From contig AP025283.1 in NCBI GenBank assembly GCA_024347235.1, positions 4,588,001 through 4,652,000 of the forward strand: DNA of 64,000 bases, in the 5' to 3' direction. Position numbers and translations under genes: made by a program. The notes beneath the pieces were generated by a model that saw nothing but the letters and a program-made list of their open reading frames with translations, was not told the DNA's origin and made no database searches. This DNA is from Aliamphritea spongicola. GTDB lineage: Bacteria; Pseudomonadota; Gammaproteobacteria; Pseudomonadales; Balneatricaceae. This document shows positions 63,036 through 64,000 of this stretch, piece after piece; position 1 is the first letter of the stretch, and the number at the start of each line of letters is the position of its first letter.

Positions 63036-64000
63036 ATGAAAACCCTCGATAAACTGTATATCAACGGCCAGTGGCAGGCATCCGCCAGTAATCGCTATAT
63101 TGACGTCACCAATCCGGCTGACAATCAGATTTTCTTACGTGTCCCCAGGGCAACAATGAAGACGTTGAGCAAGCCGCACAGGCCGCCCGTCAGGCACTGC
63201 CCGGCTGGGCAACCTCGCTGGCCAGTATCCGCGCCGACCTGATGCGAAAAATCGCGGCTGAAATGCGTAACCGTTACGACGAACTGGTCGATGCCCATGT
63301 CAAATCCATGGGCTGCCCGCGCCATCTGACCGGTGCATTCCATGTGGACGCCCCCATTGAAGCCATGGAATACTACGCCGACCTGGCCTACAAGATGGAA
63401 GCCGTCGAAGAGCGCAATGATGTTTTACTGCTGAAAGAACCGGTAGGGGTCTGTGCCTTTATCAACCCGTGGAACTATCCGCTGCACCAACTGATCGGCA
63501 AGGTCGCACCCGCGCTGGCTGCAGGCTGCACCATCATCGCCAAACCGGCAGAACAGACCCCGGAGCTGGATTTTCTCATGGCTGAAATTTTTGACACGGC
63601 AGGCTTACCCGCCGGGGTCTTTAATCTGGTCTCCGGTCTGGGAACAGAAATCGGCCCGGTTATGTCCAGCCACCCTCAGGTCGACATGGTGTCCTTTACC
63701 GGGTCCACACGCGCCGGAGTGCAGGTGGCTGCAGCTGCAGCCCCGGGTGTAAAACGGGTCTGTCAGGAACTGGGAGGGAAGTCCGCCTTTATCATTACCG
63801 AGGATGCCGACCTGAGCGCCGCAGTGCGCTACGGGGTTGAAGACGTTATGGCCAACACCGGTCAGACCTGCAACGCCCTGACCCGCATGCTGATCCCCCA
63901 AAGCCGCTATGAAGAAGCGGTCGCGCTAGCGGCTGAAATTGCCGGGGAGCAAGTGGTTGGCGATCCTACCGACGATGCCACCACCATGGGCCCGATGGCA
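63036..64000 (+). CDS. Aldehyde dehydrogenase, 3' end beyond the window (one frame break)
   Basis: First 321 or so residues of an NAD(P)-dependent aldehyde dehydrogenase. LYINGQWQAS, PVGVCAFINPWNYPLHQ (cofactor site), KPAEQTPELDF, SFTGSTRAGVQV, the general base Glu in CQELGGKS and the catalytic Cys in MANTGQTCNALTRML. Break near 63147. ATG 63036 follows the dehydrogenase by 103 bp. It would oxidise the aldehyde made by the preceding enzyme. The C-terminus lies outside the window. Confidence 0.88.

Overview
The window looks like the chromosome of a marine gammaproteobacterium close to the Oceanospirillales/Pseudomonadales. The evidence is a gamma-type 16S-tRNA-23S-5S operon with boxA leaders, the pseudomonad-like block gshB-tonB-yqgE-ruvX-pyrR-pyrB-pyrC', a tkt/epd/pgk/fba block, rep-type and comM housekeeping genes, and transporters for compatible solutes. 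I see no phage, transposase, integrase, CRISPR or plasmid genes. The species is not determined.

Layout. 0-6 kb: HAD phosphatase and SDR oxidoreductase; then, on the minus strand, a dimethylglycine-dehydrogenase-like gene whose tail and terminator are repeated downstream; then a MocR regulator divergent from a DJ-1/PfpI protein. 7-11 kb: small membrane protein and a ferric-reductase-like flavocytochrome in one operon with an OmpR-type regulator and histidine kinase. 11-14 kb: TetR regulator, UbiB-like kinase and a tRNA Arg-Thr-Asp operon followed by partial tRNA-Asp copies. 14-18 kb: an unusual Flp-pilin-like Ser/Gly-rich membrane protein, a small cytochrome c and rep helicase. 18-24 kb: GGDEF-EAL protein, comM, ubiK, and amtB plus a P-II gene behind a sigma-54 promoter. 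24-30 kb: a complete rRNA operon on the minus strand. 30-33 kb: arsR-gapdh-arsJ arsenic operon. 33-42 kb: astA, a CpxRA/CpxP-like envelope stress module, a uracil-DNA-glycosylase-like protein, a di-haem peroxidase, an SLC13 permease and a LysR regulator. 42-49 kb: central carbon genes (class II and class I aldolases, pgk, epd, tkt). 49-57 kb: metK, rsmE, gshB, tonB, yqgE, ruvX and the pyrimidine genes. 57-64 kb: BCCT transporter, Cys/Met PLP enzyme, LysR regulator, 3-hydroxyisobutyrate-dehydrogenase-like protein and an aldehyde dehydrogenase cut by the window edge.

Two window-wide observations matter to any reader. First, about 32 protein genes are split by roughly 58 small frame breaks. In every case the frame moves as it would after loss of bases (usually one, twice two), mostly inside homopolymers, and many of the genes are indispensable. 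I therefore treat them as real genes with contracted homopolymers in this sequence and give full-gene coordinates. Second, three unrelated minus-strand transcription units (the dehydrogenase, tRNA-Asp, 5S rRNA) are each followed downstream by extra partial copies of their own 3' ends, in two cases with the terminator. This repeated 3'-tail architecture, together with the chimeric Flp-like protein, is the least ordinary thing here.
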